Assembly (NCBI RefSeq): GCF_001702265.1
Contig: NZ_MAUE01000045.1
Coordinates: forward strand, 62,001 to 126,000
Reading direction: 5' to 3'
DNA length: 64,000 nucleotides
Source of the DNA: Pseudomonas aylmerensis
GTDB lineage: Bacteria; Pseudomonadota; Gammaproteobacteria; Pseudomonadales; Pseudomonadaceae
The notes beneath the pieces are model-generated. The model saw only the letters and a program-made list of their open reading frames with translations, was not told the origin of the DNA and did not search any database. Every line of letters starts with the position of its first letter. Position 1 is the first letter of the stretch. Of the stretch, positions 8,435-15,673 are shown one piece after another. The position numbers and the translations under genes are program-made.

Positions 8435-9871
8435 ATGAGTTCCAGCGACGTAGTTAATGCTCAGTTGCAAAACCAGATATCTACTACTGACTTCAATAAA
8501 TTCGACCAGTTTCTAGAATCTCTAGGTCTTCCTAAGGAAAACATTCTTGCTGTTCCAGCGGAGCGGCAAGTGATTCAAGAAAATTTCCCACGATTCGTAA
8601 TGTCCCTTCCGCCTGAGCTTAAGAGAGACTCAAGATACCTTTCGAAGTTTGCAGCTGCAAGTGCAATAGGTTTGTTTGACGCAGCTCTCAATTATGTATG
8701 GAATGAAGTAGTTCTTAATCTCAGAAAGAAAACAATAATCTACGGTTTAGAGTTGTTTTTTGACGCGGCTGTTGGAGGGAAGTTTAGAGATTTATTTTCT
8801 TCGGAGGCAGACCTTTCAGGGTTGAAAGATAAAGTGCTGTTAGATAGCTGTCACAAACTTGAGTTGATTTCAGAGATAACTTATAAAAAACTGACCCATA
8901 TTCTCATTATGCGGAATGATATTGGTGCAAGTCATCCGAATGATGCAAATATAAATGCGTTTGAATTAATGGGCTGGCTACAGACTTGCGTTCAAGAGGT
9001 TATTAACGACACTCCTTCTGCCGCTGCGTTGCAGGTTAAAGCATTCGTTGAGAATTTGCGTAATCAGACTACGGTGATAGATGTATCCACGCTGCAGCAT
9101 ATGCAAGGTGCTATTAAGGAGCTCCATACTAGAAATTGCGATAATGTGTTGCAGACTATATTTGGAATGTACATAAGTGCGGGCGCCAATAATATACTAA
9201 AGAAAAACATATCGCTTGTGTCACCCTTTGTGTGGGCGTCATCAGATGACAATCTAAAATACAAGCTCGGCGTGCAGCTAGATGGGTATAGAGCAAATTT
9301 GCATAACGAAAAGTTTGCTGATGGCAATGAGTTTTTTGAATTTTGCAACGGCAACAAATATAAATCACTTGAGGCAAGGGTCATAATTATTGATGAGCTT
9401 GTCGATGAGTTGTTATCCGCCCATAATGGCTGGAATAATTTCTACAACGAGGTCCCTCCAGCGAGAAAGTTGCTCAGCTATATTGTAAGTGAGGCTGATA
9501 TTCCGCATGAGCGCAGAGATAAAATTATTCGGGCTATTCTGATATGCAGGGTTGGGAATGGTGTCTCTTACAATGCTGGGGTGTCTCCTGCGGGACGCCC
9601 CGTATATGATTCATTCATCGCAAAGCTGGGTGACGATAATGTTGTGCAAGCGTTGGTCGCTTTTTATCGGCCTGAGCTACATGTTGTGCTGTCCAATCAA
9701 TACTGCAAAATTAATGCTGTACAGATTTTGAATGACATGAGAAAGAATGTGATCAGCGATAAGCTAAAGCAGATCGTAGATTATCTAGTTGCTAATGCGG
9801 TCAACCTTGAAAAGGTCATGAAGTCCACTGAGTTTAAAGCATTGGCGGCGACCCATATAAATTTTGGCTAG
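8435..9871 (+). CDS. AT-rich protein with HEPN-like RNase motif, 478 aa
   Basis: Unnamed protein, clearly richer in A+T than its neighbours, which suggests transfer. ATG 8435 follows AAGGAGAG, a strong ribosome site. The N-terminal third is all-helical, and a helix starting at residue 74 (SAAIGLFDAALNYVWNEV-like pattern) precedes RNDIGASH at 160-167, an R-x6-H arrangement that matches the HEPN RNase signature (R-x4-6-H, often RN). The C-terminal two thirds have no motif I recognise. No signal peptide or membrane helix. It lies 257 bases after the SIR2 gene on the same strand inside the tRNA-bounded island. HEPN proteins are typically RNA-cleaving toxins or defence effectors; assignment here is inference from one motif plus context. 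Confidence 0.65.
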   Translation: MSSSDVVNAQLQNQISTTDFNKFDQFLESLGLPKENILAVPAERQVIQENFPRFVMSLPPELKRDSRYLSKFAAASAIGLFDAALNYVWNEVVLNLRKKTIIYGLELFFDAAVGGKFRDLFSSEADLSGLKDKVLLDSCHKLELISEITYKKLTHILIMRNDIGASHPNDANINAFELMGWLQTCVQEVINDTPSAAALQVKAFVENLRNQTTVIDVSTLQHMQGAIKELHTRNCDNVLQTIFGMYISAGANNILKKNISLVSPFVWASSDDNLKYKLGVQLDGYRANLHNEKFADGNEFFEFCNGNKYKSLEARVIIIDELVDELLSAHNGWNNFYNEVPPARKLLSYIVSEADIPHERRDKIIRAILICRVGNGVSYNAGVSPAGRPVYDSFIAKLGDDNVVQALVAFYRPELHVVLSNQYCKINAVQILNDMRKNVISDKLKQIVDYLVANAVNLEKVMKSTEFKALAATHINFG

Positions 9872-10192
9872 GTTTTACTTGGGTTGGCTTCATAGAGGAA
9901 GGTCGATCAGTTATTTCAGTGCTGTAAGCTTTCCATGGCATATCATGAATAGAACCTTTGAATGATTTTGTGGCATTTACTTTCGACAGTTGCAATTGTC
10001 ACAAGCTCTGGATGAATTTTAGGTTGGTTTAACTAACTTTGGCTCGGGCTTGGGCTCTTCAGCCCGAGCGTCCGGTTCTGGCCGATTGTTGTTTGTCGAC
10101 GAGGGCCGCAATCGGCCAGAGGCTGCCATTAACAATAGGCCTTAGCGGCCATTTCGTGGCGCTCAATTTGACCTTCTAGGAAGCCTATACCG
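9872..10192. other. Intergenic stretch with two strong hairpins
   Basis: No gene. A 9 bp perfect hairpin (GCTCGGGCT / AGCCCGAGC, about 10041-10069) is followed by a 12 bp hairpin with arms 10077-10088 and 10109-10120 around a 20-base loop. Neither has a T-tract. The second resembles, from memory, a dispersed intergenic repeat of fluorescent pseudomonads built around GGCCGATTG. Confidence 0.5.
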
Positions 10193-11800
10193 ATGCACGT
10201 AAAGCATGGCCGAAATGATCCTTGCCCTTGCGGCAGCGGTCGCAAGTTTAAAAAATGTCATGGTTCCATCGACAGTCTCGACGTAGCGCTAAAGCTGAAT
10301 GGGGCGCGCATGCGCCAGAAGATACAGATGACACTTGCTTGTCATGAAGCCCAAGAGTTTCAGAGGCGTGAGCAACAAGGCCTCGGTAGGCCTATCATTT
10401 CCACTGAGTTCCATGATCACAGGATCATAGCCGTCGGTCAGACGATGCACTCTTCACAGAAGTGGAAAACTTTTCACGACTTCCTGAACGACTACCCGAA
10501 GATCGTCTTGGGTAGAGAGTGGTGGACGTCAGAGGGAAGCAAGCCTCTAGAGGAGCGACATCGTATTCTCACCTGGGCGGTCCGAAGCTATGAGCACTCG
10601 AAAGCTCATATGGAACAGAAGGGGACAGGTGCTCCTCAGCCGATGACGGGGGCTAATGGTGCCTATATGCGCTTCGCATATGACCTTTACAGCCTGAAGC
10701 ACGCCATCGAGGTCCAGAAGCTGCTTATCGACCGAATCAAATGCCCTAAGAACTTCCCCGGCGCGTTGTACGAAGTACGGGTCGCCGCCGCCCTGATTCG
10801 GGCAGGCTTCAGCCTGCAGCACCAAGATGAAACTGACAGACGTACTACTCACGTTGAGTTCATCGCTACTGACACTAAGTCCGGTGCGATCTACGCAGTT
10901 GAGGCCAAGCGACGAGAAGGGGGGCGGATGAAAATCAACAGGCAAATGAATCGCGCTTTGAGCAAAAAGTCGGATCATCCTCGCATTGTTTTCATTGACA
11001 CAAACGACGGACGCCTGGAACTGGGCAGAGGCCAGCCTAACCCTGTAGCGCTTGTGGAGGCTGAAAACCTCTTAAAGCTATATGAGCGAGACCCTACTGG
11101 GCAAAAGCTTCCGCAGGCATATGTCATAGTCACCTTCGATCCAGAGGAGCATCACCTTGATGCAATTGATCTGCCTTACGGAGTGCTGCTGTGGGGCTTC
11201 CACCTCGAAGATCTTCACCCTGGGCTGAAAAACCTGCTTCAACAGGTCAAAACTAGGCGCCGGCATGCGCCCGTCTTTGCGCTGCTGGAGTCGATGCAGA
11301 AGCACCGGCGCATTCCCGCTACGTTCGATGGAGAGGCCGAGTCGTTCTCTGGTGGAATTCCCAAGGCACGGCTACAGGTTGGTCAGCGGATGGAGGTACC
11401 AGGACCTAATGGGACGCAGATCGAGGCGACGCTAGAGAATTGCGTCGTCATGCCGAAGTCGGGTGAGGCATTTTGTATCGCTTGTAGCGACGATCAGCAG
11501 CGCTTCATAGTCAAGATTCCGTTGATGGATGATGAACTAAAGGCCCATGCCCAGCACCCTAAGACCTTCTTTGGAGTTATTGATAGGAATGCTGGCCGCT
11601 CTAGTCCGAAGACTGACCTGGACTGGTTCGACTTCCTCTGGGAAACATACTCGAGCAGCACAAAAGAGAAACTGATCGAGCTCATGGACCATGCACCCGA
11701 CATTGAACGATTGAAGGAGATGACCCAAGAAGACTTGGCCGACGAATATTGCGTTCGAATGGCAAGCGCAATGGTGGATGCCCATATAGAAATGATGTGA
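10193..11800 (+). CDS. SEC-C motif protein with nuclease-like domain, 535 aa
   Basis: The N-terminus carries a complete SEC-C zinc-binding motif (CPCGSGRKFKKCHG, 11-24). A central region has the layout of a PD-(D/E)xK nuclease: YE at 193-194 in a helix, VEF at 221-223 in a strand, and VEAKRR with E237 and K239 in the next strand. This matches the E, D/E, ExK order of restriction-endonuclease-like folds such as those in defence genes. The C-terminal 250 residues are unrecognised. Start ATG 10193 has TAGGAAG upstream. It is third in the island's run of same-strand genes, and its GC is nearer to the chromosome than that of the HEPN-like gene. A DNA- or RNA-cleaving defence protein is likely but unproven. 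Confidence 0.7.
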   Translation: MHVKHGRNDPCPCGSGRKFKKCHGSIDSLDVALKLNGARMRQKIQMTLACHEAQEFQRREQQGLGRPIISTEFHDHRIIAVGQTMHSSQKWKTFHDFLNDYPKIVLGREWWTSEGSKPLEERHRILTWAVRSYEHSKAHMEQKGTGAPQPMTGANGAYMRFAYDLYSLKHAIEVQKLLIDRIKCPKNFPGALYEVRVAAALIRAGFSLQHQDETDRRTTHVEFIATDTKSGAIYAVEAKRREGGRMKINRQMNRALSKKSDHPRIVFIDTNDGRLELGRGQPNPVALVEAENLLKLYERDPTGQKLPQAYVIVTFDPEEHHLDAIDLPYGVLLWGFHLEDLHPGLKNLLQQVKTRRRHAPVFALLESMQKHRRIPATFDGEAESFSGGIPKARLQVGQRMEVPGPNGTQIEATLENCVVMPKSGEAFCIACSDDQQRFIVKIPLMDDELKAHAQHPKTFFGVIDRNAGRSSPKTDLDWFDFLWETYSSSTKEKLIELMDHAPDIERLKEMTQEDLADEYCVRMASAMVDAHIEMM

Positions 11801-12192
11801 CTCATTCTCCGACTCTCTCGACATTTTTTTTGGCGCTATTGAGGAACAGCTATGAACGATATTCAGGAATGCAGTCGTGGCGTGTACCAAAAAACTCGGC
11901 TACCTGATGCTGGAGTACATCAGATTGGACGGCAGCGTCCTCAAACCATTCGGTACATTTTGTAATTGGAGCAAGGCGAAAATTTCGCTACTGACGTTCA
12001 CGACGCTCCAGGCAGTCCGCCGGAAATTTCCCGCCACAGATCCTGGCTTCTGCTTCAACCGCTCCTGCGCTACCTTCCGCTGTGTCGCTATCAACCTAGC
12101 GACCGGACTTGAGAATCCGAGAAACAATAGGCGCATAGGCGCCACCATCCATTAGACTGTTGGCGCTTTTTATCGCCCGTAAGTCTGTGTAA
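11801..12192. other. Intergenic stretch, possible 37-codon ORF
   Basis: No established gene. A 37-codon frame at 11852-11965 begins with ATG preceded by GAGGAAC at good spacing, but its residues show no recognisable pattern, so I do not call it. Longer overlapping frames on both strands lack ribosome sites. The segment presumably contains the right edge of the island cargo and the promoter of the leader RNA that follows. Confidence 0.4.
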
Positions 12193-12300
12193 TGGCGGCT
12201 ATGCGTGGGAGACCTTCGGGTCTGCCGGGTTCCTATTGTCCCGGTTTCTCAGCCCGCGCATAGCTGCCACCCATTCGCATGAGAAACGAACGTGGCAGCT
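12193..12300 (+). ncRNA. Structured leader RNA with alternative folds, upstream of DUF3077 gene
   Basis: A 17 bp uninterrupted outer stem pairs 12193-12209 with 12253-12269 (two G-U pairs). Inside it are two hairpins: AGACC-TTCG-GGTCT (12210-12223, a UUCG tetraloop) and CCGGG/CCCGG (12225-12244), giving a three-way junction. The 3' arm segment 12262-12270 is also perfectly complementary over 9 bp to 12292-12300, so the outer stem and a downstream hairpin are mutually exclusive. The downstream hairpin ends 10 bases before the AGGAG (12311) of the small upstream ORF. I recall similar leaders before related genes in other pseudomonads but cannot name an Rfam family. Confidence 0.65.
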
Positions 12301-12322
12301 CTCTACATTAGGAGCTTAAGCA

Positions 12323-12397
12323 ATGATCGTTTCTGACAGGTCTTACCTTCGAAATCCCTCAACTGGCACTTCCGTCCATCTGGTAGGTGGCCAATGA
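12323..12397 (+). CDS. 24-codon upstream ORF coupled to the DUF3077 gene
   Basis: ATG 12323 has AGGAG eight bases upstream, the best ribosome site in this segment. The frame encodes 24 residues (MIVSDRSYLR...LVGGQ) and its TGA overlaps the ATG of the DUF3077 gene (ATGA at 12394-12397). The next gene has only a weak ribosome site of its own (GGTGG), so its translation probably depends on ribosomes finishing this ORF. Either a regulatory leader or a real small protein. Confidence 0.55.
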   Translation: MIVSDRSYLRNPSTGTSVHLVGGQ

Positions 12398-12702
12398 TCA
12401 ATCCACCCCTCAACAAAACCCTCGGCGTCATCACCTTTTCTACCTGCGGCAATCAGCCAAATCTCCACCGCCTATTCCGCGTCAATTCCGGCGTGCCCAT
12501 CCGTGATGCCTTGGAGCATGCCTCCGAACTTCTCCATTGTTCCAAAATGCTGGCGTTGGATGCAGCGATGGAGAAGGGTGCGGATCGCTATGCCTGGGCG
12601 GCGCATTATTTGGGGGAGATGGCGAAGGCGGTGGTGGATGATTTGGCGAATGGGATGTTGCCGAATGGTGTGGAGGAGGAGGGGGAAGAGAGTCGTGTGT
12701 AG
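12394..12702 (+). CDS. DUF3077 family protein, 102 aa
   Basis: Small cytoplasmic protein with the DUF3077 pattern LFRVNSGVPIRDALEHASELL followed by a helical stretch ending in AHYLGEMAKAVVDDL. The family is found almost only in Pseudomonas, often in several copies per genome, with unknown function. The start overlaps the end of the 24-codon ORF. The C-terminal tail is very acidic (EEEGEES). It lies inside the repeat-bounded segment but its composition is chromosomal, so it may have been the resident neighbour of the tRNA. Confidence 0.8.
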   Translation: MINPPLNKTLGVITFSTCGNQPNLHRLFRVNSGVPIRDALEHASELLHCSKMLALDAAMEKGADRYAWAAHYLGEMAKAVVDDLANGMLPNGVEEEGEESRV

Positions 12703-12722
12703 GCAGGTGGTTTGAGGCTGTT

Positions 12723-12877
12723 GGGGCTGGCGTTTTCGCAGGCAAGCCAGCTCCCACAGGAGACTGCATTTCAAGGTGGCGACGGCGGCGACCGGTCATT
12801 TCGCGGGTCGGCCACTTTTCTACAGACGAAAAAAAGACCTTGAATTTCAAGGTCTTTTTTTAAGATGGTGCCCCGAG
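12723..12877. repeat. Right island boundary repeat
   Basis: Partner of 4685-4838. It contains a REP-like half palindrome (12727-12760), the tRNA-Leu terminator and the last bases of the intact tRNA gene. The two copies are direct repeats 8038 bp apart, far longer than a normal integrase core site. This copy is the functional one because it joins the complete tRNA. Confidence 0.85.
12829..12861 (-). terminator. tRNA-Leu terminator
   Basis: Stem AGACCTTG / CAAGGTCT with a T-tract on the minus strand, five bases after the tRNA CCA. It can act in both directions and would also stop transcripts from the DUF3077 gene. Confidence 0.8.
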
Positions 12878-12950
12878 GGAGACTCGAACTCCCACTCCTT
12901 TCGAAAACGGATTTTGAATCCGCCGCGTCTACCAATTCCGCCATCAGGGC
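12866..12950 (-). tRNA. tRNA-Leu (anticodon CAA)
   Basis: An 85-base tRNA with encoded CCA. The acceptor stem GCCCTGA pairs with TCGGGGC (one G-U). The anticodon stem GCGGA/TCCGT encloses the loop TTCAAAA, giving anticodon CAA for the UUG codon. The long variable arm is that of a class II tRNA. Its 3' end is the integration target that bounds the island. A promoter with TTGACC (12992-12987) and TATACT (12969-12964), 17 bases apart on the minus strand, lies directly upstream. Confidence 0.95.
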
Positions 12951-12963
12951 TCAATGGCGGCGA

Positions 12964-12992
12964 AGTATAGAGAGGTGATTACCGTTGGTCAA
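12964..12992 (-). promoter_or_regulatory. Promoter of tRNA-Leu
   Basis: Minus-strand -35 TTGACC at 12992-12987 and -10 TATACT at 12969-12964 with an ideal 17-base spacer. Transcription would begin some 10 bases before the mature tRNA 5' end. Confidence 0.8.
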
Positions 12993-13058
12993 TCACGTTT
13001 CATGGTCAATTTTGACTATTTCCGCTAGACTTCCCGGCCCTGCTAGACGAACCCCATC

Positions 13059-14108
13059 ATGCGCGTTGCTGACTTTACTTTTGAGCTCCCTGATTCGCTG
13101 ATCGCTCGCCATCCTTTGGCCGAGCGTCGCGCCAGTCGACTGCTGACCCTGGACGGGGTGAGTGGTGCCCTCGCACACCGTCAATTCACTGATTTGCTTG
13201 AGCATTTGCGCCCTGGCGATCTGATGGTGTTCAACAATACCCGGGTGATTCCGGCACGGCTGTTTGGCCAGAAAGCGTCCGGCGGCAAGCTGGAAATTCT
13301 GGTGGAGCGGGTGCTGGATAGCCATCGCGTGCTGGCCCATGTGCGCTCCAGCAAGTCGCCGAAACCGGGCTCGAGCATCCTCATCGATGGTGGTGGCGAA
13401 GCCGAGATGGTCGCGCGTCATGATGCGCTGTTCGAACTCAAGTTCGCCGAAGAGGTGTTGCCGTTGCTGGAGCGCGTCGGCCATATGCCGTTGCCTCCTT
13501 ATATAGACCGCCCCGACGAAGACTCGGACCGCGAGCGCTATCAGACGGTGTATTCCCAGCGCCTCGGCGCCGTCGCTGCACCGACTGCCGGGCTGCATTT
13601 CGACCAGCCGCTGCTGGATGCGATCGCCGCCAAGGGCGTCGAGACCGCCTATGTGACCCTGCACGTGGGGGCCGGCACGTTTCAGCCGGTGCGTGTGGAT
13701 AAGATCGAAGATCACCATATGCACAGCGAATGGCTGGAAGTCAGCCAGGAAGTCGTGGACGCGGTTGACGCTTGCAAGGCGCGCGGCGGGCGGGTGATTG
13801 CGGTAGGCACTACCAGCGTGCGTTCCCTGGAGAGTGCAGCGCGTGATGGCGTGCTCAAGCCGTTCAGTGGCGACACCGATATCTTCATTTACCCAGGCCG
13901 GCCGTTCCATGTGGTCGATTGCCTGGTCACCAACTTCCATTTGCCGGAATCCACGCTGTTGATGCTGGTGTCGGCATTTGCCGGTTATCCCGAGACCATG
14001 GCCGCTTATCAAGCCGCCATCGACAACGGATACCGTTTTTTCAGCTACGGTGATGCGATGTTTATCACCCGTAATCCGGCGCCGCGCGGCCCAGAGGAAC
14101 AACTATGA
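13059..14108 (+). CDS. queA: S-adenosylmethionine:tRNA ribosyltransferase-isomerase QueA
   Basis: Transfers and isomerises the ribosyl part of SAM onto preQ1-modified tRNA, making epoxyqueuosine at the wobble base. Length 349 aa is normal for the family. Family signatures are visible: LIARHPLAERRASRLL near the N-terminus, DLMVFNNTRVIPARL, PTAGLHFD in the centre, and LVTNFHLPESTLLMLVSAFAG near the C-terminus. It begins a queA-tgt-yajC-secDF cluster that I recall as conserved across proteobacteria; its stop overlaps the tgt start by four bases. The ATG at 13059 fits the family N-terminus (MRVADFTFELP). Confidence 0.97.
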   Translation: MRVADFTFELPDSLIARHPLAERRASRLLTLDGVSGALAHRQFTDLLEHLRPGDLMVFNNTRVIPARLFGQKASGGKLEILVERVLDSHRVLAHVRSSKSPKPGSSILIDGGGEAEMVARHDALFELKFAEEVLPLLERVGHMPLPPYIDRPDEDSDRERYQTVYSQRLGAVAAPTAGLHFDQPLLDAIAAKGVETAYVTLHVGAGTFQPVRVDKIEDHHMHSEWLEVSQEVVDAVDACKARGGRVIAVGTTSVRSLESAARDGVLKPFSGDTDIFIYPGRPFHVVDCLVTNFHLPESTLLMLVSAFAGYPETMAAYQAAIDNGYRFFSYGDAMFITRNPAPRGPEEQL

Positions 14109-15229
14109 GTCGTATGTCGTTTGAACTGCTCGCCACCGACGGCAAAGCCCGTCGGGGTCGCCTGACTTTCCCGCGCGGCACCGTCGAGACCCCGGCGTTC
14201 ATGCCCGTGGGTACTTACGGTACCGTCAAGGGCATGCTGCCGCGTGACATCGTCGCCACCGGAGCCGAGATCATCCTCGGCAACACCTTCCACCTGTGGC
14301 TGCGCCCAGGCACGGAAGTGATCAAGAAGCACGGCGACCTGCATGACTTCATGAAGTGGCAAGGCCCGATCCTCACCGACTCGGGTGGTTTCCAGGTGTT
14401 CAGCCTGGGCGCCATGCGCAAGATCAAGGAGGAAGGCGTGACCTTCGCCTCGCCGGTGGACGGTTCCAAGGTGTTCATGGGCCCGGAAGAGTCGATGCAG
14501 GTGCAGCGTGACCTGGGCTCCGACATCGTGATGATTTTCGACGAGTGCACGCCGTACCCGGCCGATGAAGACGTCGCGCGGATTTCCATGGAGCTGTCCC
14601 TGCGTTGGGCTCAGCGCTCGAAGAATGCGCATGGCGACAACACTGCCGCACTGTTCGGTATTGTCCAGGGTGGCATGCACGAAAGCCTGCGCAAACGCTC
14701 GCTCGAAGGCTTGGACAAGATTGGCTTTGACGGCCTGGCCATCGGCGGTTTGTCGGTGGGCGAGCCCAAGCACGAAATGATCAAGGTGCTAGATTACCTG
14801 CCGGGCCTGATGCCGGCTGACAAACCTCGTTACCTTATGGGCGTTGGCAAACCCGAGGATCTCGTAGAGGGTGTGCGCCGCGGTGTGGACATGTTCGATT
14901 GCGTGATGCCAACCCGTAATGCCCGCAATGGGCATCTGTTCATCGATACAGGCGTGCTGAAGATCCGTAACGCGTTCCATCGCCATGATGATTCGCCGCT
15001 GGATCCCACCTGTGATTGCTACACCTGCCAGAACTTCTCCCGTGCTTATCTGCACCATCTGGACAAGTGTGGGGAAATGCTGGGTAGCATGTTGAATACC
15101 ATCCACAATTTGCGTCACTACCAAGTCCTGATGGCTGGTTTGCGCGAGGCTATTCAACAGGGTACATTGGCCGCCTTCGTCGATGCCTTCTATGCCAAGC
15201 GCGGGCTCCCTGTGCCGCCCTTGGACTGA
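14105..15229 (+). CDS. tgt: tRNA-guanine transglycosylase Tgt
   Basis: Exchanges guanine-34 for preQ1 in tRNAs with GUN anticodons, the step before QueA. Signatures: LTDSGGFQVFS with the catalytic Asp at residue 92, FDECTPYP, and the zinc site CDCYTCQNFSRAYLHH followed by a later His/Cys. An alternative start MSFELL lies three codons in; I keep ATG 14105 because ATGA coupling with queA uses it. 374 aa is typical. Being co-translated with queA fits their consecutive roles. Confidence 0.97.
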   Translation: MSRMSFELLATDGKARRGRLTFPRGTVETPAFMPVGTYGTVKGMLPRDIVATGAEIILGNTFHLWLRPGTEVIKKHGDLHDFMKWQGPILTDSGGFQVFSLGAMRKIKEEGVTFASPVDGSKVFMGPEESMQVQRDLGSDIVMIFDECTPYPADEDVARISMELSLRWAQRSKNAHGDNTAALFGIVQGGMHESLRKRSLEGLDKIGFDGLAIGGLSVGEPKHEMIKVLDYLPGLMPADKPRYLMGVGKPEDLVEGVRRGVDMFDCVMPTRNARNGHLFIDTGVLKIRNAFHRHDDSPLDPTCDCYTCQNFSRAYLHHLDKCGEMLGSMLNTIHNLRHYQVLMAGLREAIQQGTLAAFVDAFYAKRGLPVPPLD

Positions 15230-15272
15230 GTTTTCCGACCCTAAGATTCACTATTTGCAACTGGAGTGCTAA

Positions 15273-15611
15273 ATGAGCTTTTTTATCTCTAACGCCATGG
15301 CTGATGCCGCTGCGCCTGCCGCTGCCGGTCCTATGGGCGGTGGTTTCGAGTGGATTTTCCTGGTCGGCTTCCTGGTCATCTTCTACCTGATGATCTGGCG
15401 TCCACAGGCCAAGCGCGCCAAAGAGCAGAAGAACCTGCTCGGCAGCCTGCAGAAAGGTGACGAAGTTGTGACCACCGGCGGCATCGCTGGCAAGATCACC
15501 AAGGTTTCCGACGCTTTCGTGGTTCTGGAAGTCTCCGACACCGTAGAAATGAAGTTCCAGAAGGGCGCCATCGCCGCCACGCTGCCTAAAGGCACGCTCA
15601 AAGCGATCTGA
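15273..15611 (+). CDS. yajC: Sec translocon accessory subunit YajC
   Basis: Small inner-membrane partner of SecD-SecF. 112 aa with one membrane helix at about residues 28-46 (WIFLVGFLVIFYLMIW) followed by the conserved cytoplasmic part RPQAKRAKEQKNLLGSLQKGDEVVTTGGI. Ribosome site GGAG lies seven bases before ATG 15273. Located between tgt and secD as usual. Confidence 0.96.
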   Translation: MSFFISNAMADAAAPAAAGPMGGGFEWIFLVGFLVIFYLMIWRPQAKRAKEQKNLLGSLQKGDEVVTTGGIAGKITKVSDAFVVLEVSDTVEMKFQKGAIAATLPKGTLKAI

Positions 15612-15673
15612 GTAACAACCTTTACCAATCGACGGGGCGCGCAAGGCGCCCCGCGTTATAAGCGGGCGGCGTG

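Noticed and set aside
11877..12155. 92-codon frame upstream of the leader RNA
   Set aside because: No ribosome site, atypical composition, and frames of equal length exist on the opposite strand.
4859..12192. Integrase or transposase in the island
   Set aside because: I looked for tyrosine or serine recombinase and transposase patterns in all frames and saw none.
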